The notes under the pieces: model-generated
What the model saw: only the letters and a program-made list of their open reading frames with translations
The model's database searches: none
Told to the model about the DNA's origin: nothing
Translations under genes and position numbers: made by a program
NCBI RefSeq assembly: GCF_000813005.1
Contig: NZ_JSYP01000036.1
Coordinates: 1-36,385 of the forward strand
DNA length: 36,385 bases
From: Flavobacterium sp. KMS
GTDB lineage: Bacteria > Bacteroidota > Bacteroidia > Flavobacteriales > Flavobacteriaceae
Direction: 5' to 3'
Shown: positions 34,969 through 36,385 of the stretch, one piece after another
How the letters are laid out: the number at the start of each line of letters is the position of its first letter
Position numbering within the stretch: the first letter of the stretch is position 1

Positions 34969-35535
34969 TTATTCTTTTAGTTTATCGAACTTAATTTTAT
35001 TTAAAATCTCAATCGTATTACCTAATGTTTTTTGTGCTATTAATTCTGCCTTTGCATTAGTGTTATCAAATATCATTGCCTCATCAACTATTGGTAAATG
35101 TATCTTAAATAAATTTATTAATCCATTGGCATATCGGCGTCTGATAACATCATTTTCAATATTATGACCACCTTCTTGAACTCTTGTTCTTACTCTTTCA
35201 ATAGCCAGATTAACATCTTGAAGCCAAAAAAACAAAAGTATAACCTTATATCCTTTTTCTTGCGCCAGAATTACTTTTGATTTATAACTTTTTGTGGCTA
35301 ATGTTGTCTCAAAAGCAAATACTTCATTGTTAGATAATAGCTCATTTATCCTATGTAACATAATTCTGCCAGCTTCAAAAGCAACTTTTTCTGGCTGAAA
35401 GGGTGATAGACCTTTCGCAATCTCATCAGCATTTACAAACTCCTTACAATTTAATATTTCTGGAAGTATTGTAAATGAAGCGGTTGTTTTACCTGCTCCA
35501 CTACACCCTGCTATTATATAAAGATTTTTACTCAT
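34969..35535 (-). CDS. Zeta-toxin-family P-loop kinase
   Basis: I prefer the start at 35535 (MSKNLYIIAG), because the eight extra residues from the ATG at 35559 are unlike the family; the product is 188 aa. The Walker A motif is GCSGAGKTT (residues 10-18). Other family marks are FVNADEIAKGLSPF, FAFETTLAT, a LID-like VRTRVQEGGHNI, and VIRRRYANGL. Known zeta toxins phosphorylate UDP-N-acetylglucosamine and block wall synthesis; short Bacteroidota members are less studied, so the substrate is inferred. A 51-codon gene follows after 6 bp, and an 11-bp inverted repeat lies just upstream, as expected for an autoregulated toxin-antitoxin unit. Diverged repeats flank the pair, hinting at horizontal movement. 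Confidence 0.85.
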   Translation of the reverse strand: MSKNLYIIAGCSGAGKTTASFTILPEILNCKEFVNADEIAKGLSPFQPEKVAFEAGRIMLHRINELLSNNEVFAFETTLATKSYKSKVILAQEKGYKVILLFFWLQDVNLAIERVRTRVQEGGHNIENDVIRRRYANGLINLFKIHLPIVDEAMIFDNTNAKAELIAQKTLGNTIEILNKIKFDKLKE

Positions 35536-35565
35536 TTCAGCAAAGATAAGCAATTTCATATTTAA

Positions 35566-35615
35566 TATAAATAGTTTATATTAATAGTATAAATTATCTA
35601 TATTAACTATTTATA
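35566..35615 (-). promoter_or_regulatory. Inverted repeat upstream of the kinase gene, candidate operator
   Basis: TATAAATAGTT (35566-35576) and its exact complement AACTATTTATA (35605-35615) flank 28 bp, about 30 bp before the start codon. Similar ATAGT and ATATTAA pieces recur between the arms. The placement fits an autoregulatory site over the promoter. Confidence 0.5.
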
Positions 35616-35660
35616 AAATTTATCTTGGTCAAATGTCACTGTGAATAAATTTCTATTTTG

Positions 35661-35696
35661 CTCAACTAAATTGCGTCAGCAGTGCAGAAGTAATTA
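35661..35696. repeat. Stem-loop repeat, copy 3 (imperfect)
   Basis: CTCAACTAAATTGCGTC, then AGCAGTGCAGAAGTAATT, resembles the hairpin at 34439 (CTCAATTGTGTC, then TGCAGTGTGGACACAATT) with several changes that weaken the stem. Confidence 0.4.
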
Positions 35697-36385
35697 GGAA
35701 CTTTCATACCAATTTACGGTACAAATAATTACCCCTATCCTATGCAATCTATCATTTATCCGACTGATAGTTTGCTTTAATTTATTTCAATATGGTATCA
35801 TCTGTATTTATTTTCCAATTTTGCCCTCACAGGGTTGACATAATTGGCTTTCTTATTAGACAAGTTTGTTTTAAATATTGTTTCATTAATATAAAGTTTA
35901 AAAAGCTTAAAAATAACAATCTTACTTTTATCGAAAAACATAAGTATCTCAAAATTAAAAAGATGCAAGCATCTCACCTTTATTATTTTATTTTGCAAAG
36001 GTCGATTCAAAGTTGAATTATACGATTTACTATTTTTAGGCCCTCATTGTACCTAAAATTCTTGAACTTCAATAAACAAAGGTTTGCTAACTTCTGGCTC
36101 CGCAGCTGGCAAAATAATACTACAAACAATAACAAAATGATTAAAAATATTTATAATAACTATTTTAATCATTATCTTATTTACTTTCCTTTCAGTTTTG
36201 GTATTTAGACAATTTAGTCCAACAAATTAACATATTAGAAGAATCTAGGTTCAGTCATTCGGTTGGGTTCTGTCGCATCTGTCAGAAACAAATATAAGAA
36301 TTTAAGTAATTTAAAAGTTAGCCTGCTAATTTACAGAATGATTTAAACATAGTTATCCCTGGACTAACCATCTGATTCTTTCTCA
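35697..36385. other. Right-end non-coding or decayed region
   Basis: No convincing gene. Two overlapping ~70-codon frames at 35792-36016 (plus and minus) are low-complexity AT translations. Around 36150-36233 a frame without a start reads IITILIIILFTFLSVLVFRQ, like a small membrane peptide whose start (ATG at 36138, other frame) is out of phase, perhaps a frameshifted remnant. The right copy of the diverged repeat lies at 36034-36112. Confidence 0.4.
36034..36112. repeat. Diverged direct repeat, right copy
   Basis: Matches 34654-34729; see that entry. A third, fainter echo (TTCGGTTGGGTTCTG, then ATCTGTCAGAAAC) lies near 36259-36290 and resembles the end of the left copy (TCCGTCAGAAAT). Confidence 0.5.

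Noticed and set aside
35792..36016. Overlapping ~70-codon frames on both strands
   Set aside because: Phe/Ile/Lys-rich low-complexity translations in AT-rich DNA, each a mirror of the other, with no motif and no context.
34439..36112. Integron attC sites
   Set aside because: The repeats have stem-loops, but I could not find paired RYYYAAC/GTTRRRY core sites in the right arrangement; recorded only as an unknown repeat family.
1..36385. CRISPR arrays, rRNA and tRNA genes
   Set aside because: I looked for regularly spaced short repeats and for conserved RNA gene signatures and saw none.

Overview
The window is AT-rich and reads as the chromosome of a Bacteroidota member, most likely a Flavobacteriaceae species close to Flavobacterium. 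The grounds are gldL and gldM of the type IX secretion system (T9SS)/gliding motor, T9SS sorting domains of both types, a PorP/SprF protein, a PorE-like OmpA protein, and promoter elements of the Bacteroidota TAnnTTTG type.

Region 1 (1-14336, all minus strand) is a cell-surface locus. In transcription order it has: a PorP/SprF-like outer-membrane protein and a PorE-like TPR/PD40/OmpA protein; a collagen-repeat fibre; a T9SS type B cargo; several small secreted proteins sharing a fibre-like head; a propeller/PKD protein; and the first ~1290 residues of a large repetitive adhesin that runs off the left edge. Terminators cut the locus into separate units.

Region 2 (14757-20530, minus strand) is a cluster of AraC-type regulators. 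A two-gene operon (type II then type I, 9 bp apart) occurs twice in tandem. There is also a sensor-only relative that stops where the HTH should begin, and an 86-aa gene between the two pairs.

The most striking signal links regions 1 and 2. Four transcription units (porP/sprF, the fibre, the adhesin, and the 86-aa gene that leads into one AraC pair) are preceded by the same 66-68 bp promoter layout: a TAnnTTTG -7 element, no recognisable -33 TTG, and an upstream box at exactly the same distance. I infer an activator-dependent surface regulon with autoregulation, controlled by the AraC cluster.

Region 3 (20607-31650) holds a secreted amidohydrolase, a beta-solenoid repeat protein, a gldL-gldM pair without gldK or gldN beside it, a T9SS type A cargo with DUF3472-like, Ig-like, discoidin-like and chitin-binding-like modules, and a two-gene operon containing a hotdog-like protein.

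Region 4 (31650-36385) is a decayed, mobile region: gene remnants, a small lipoprotein, an IS3-family transposase, a possible recombinase remnant, a zeta-type kinase followed by a 51-codon partner gene, and diverged repeats on both sides of that pair.
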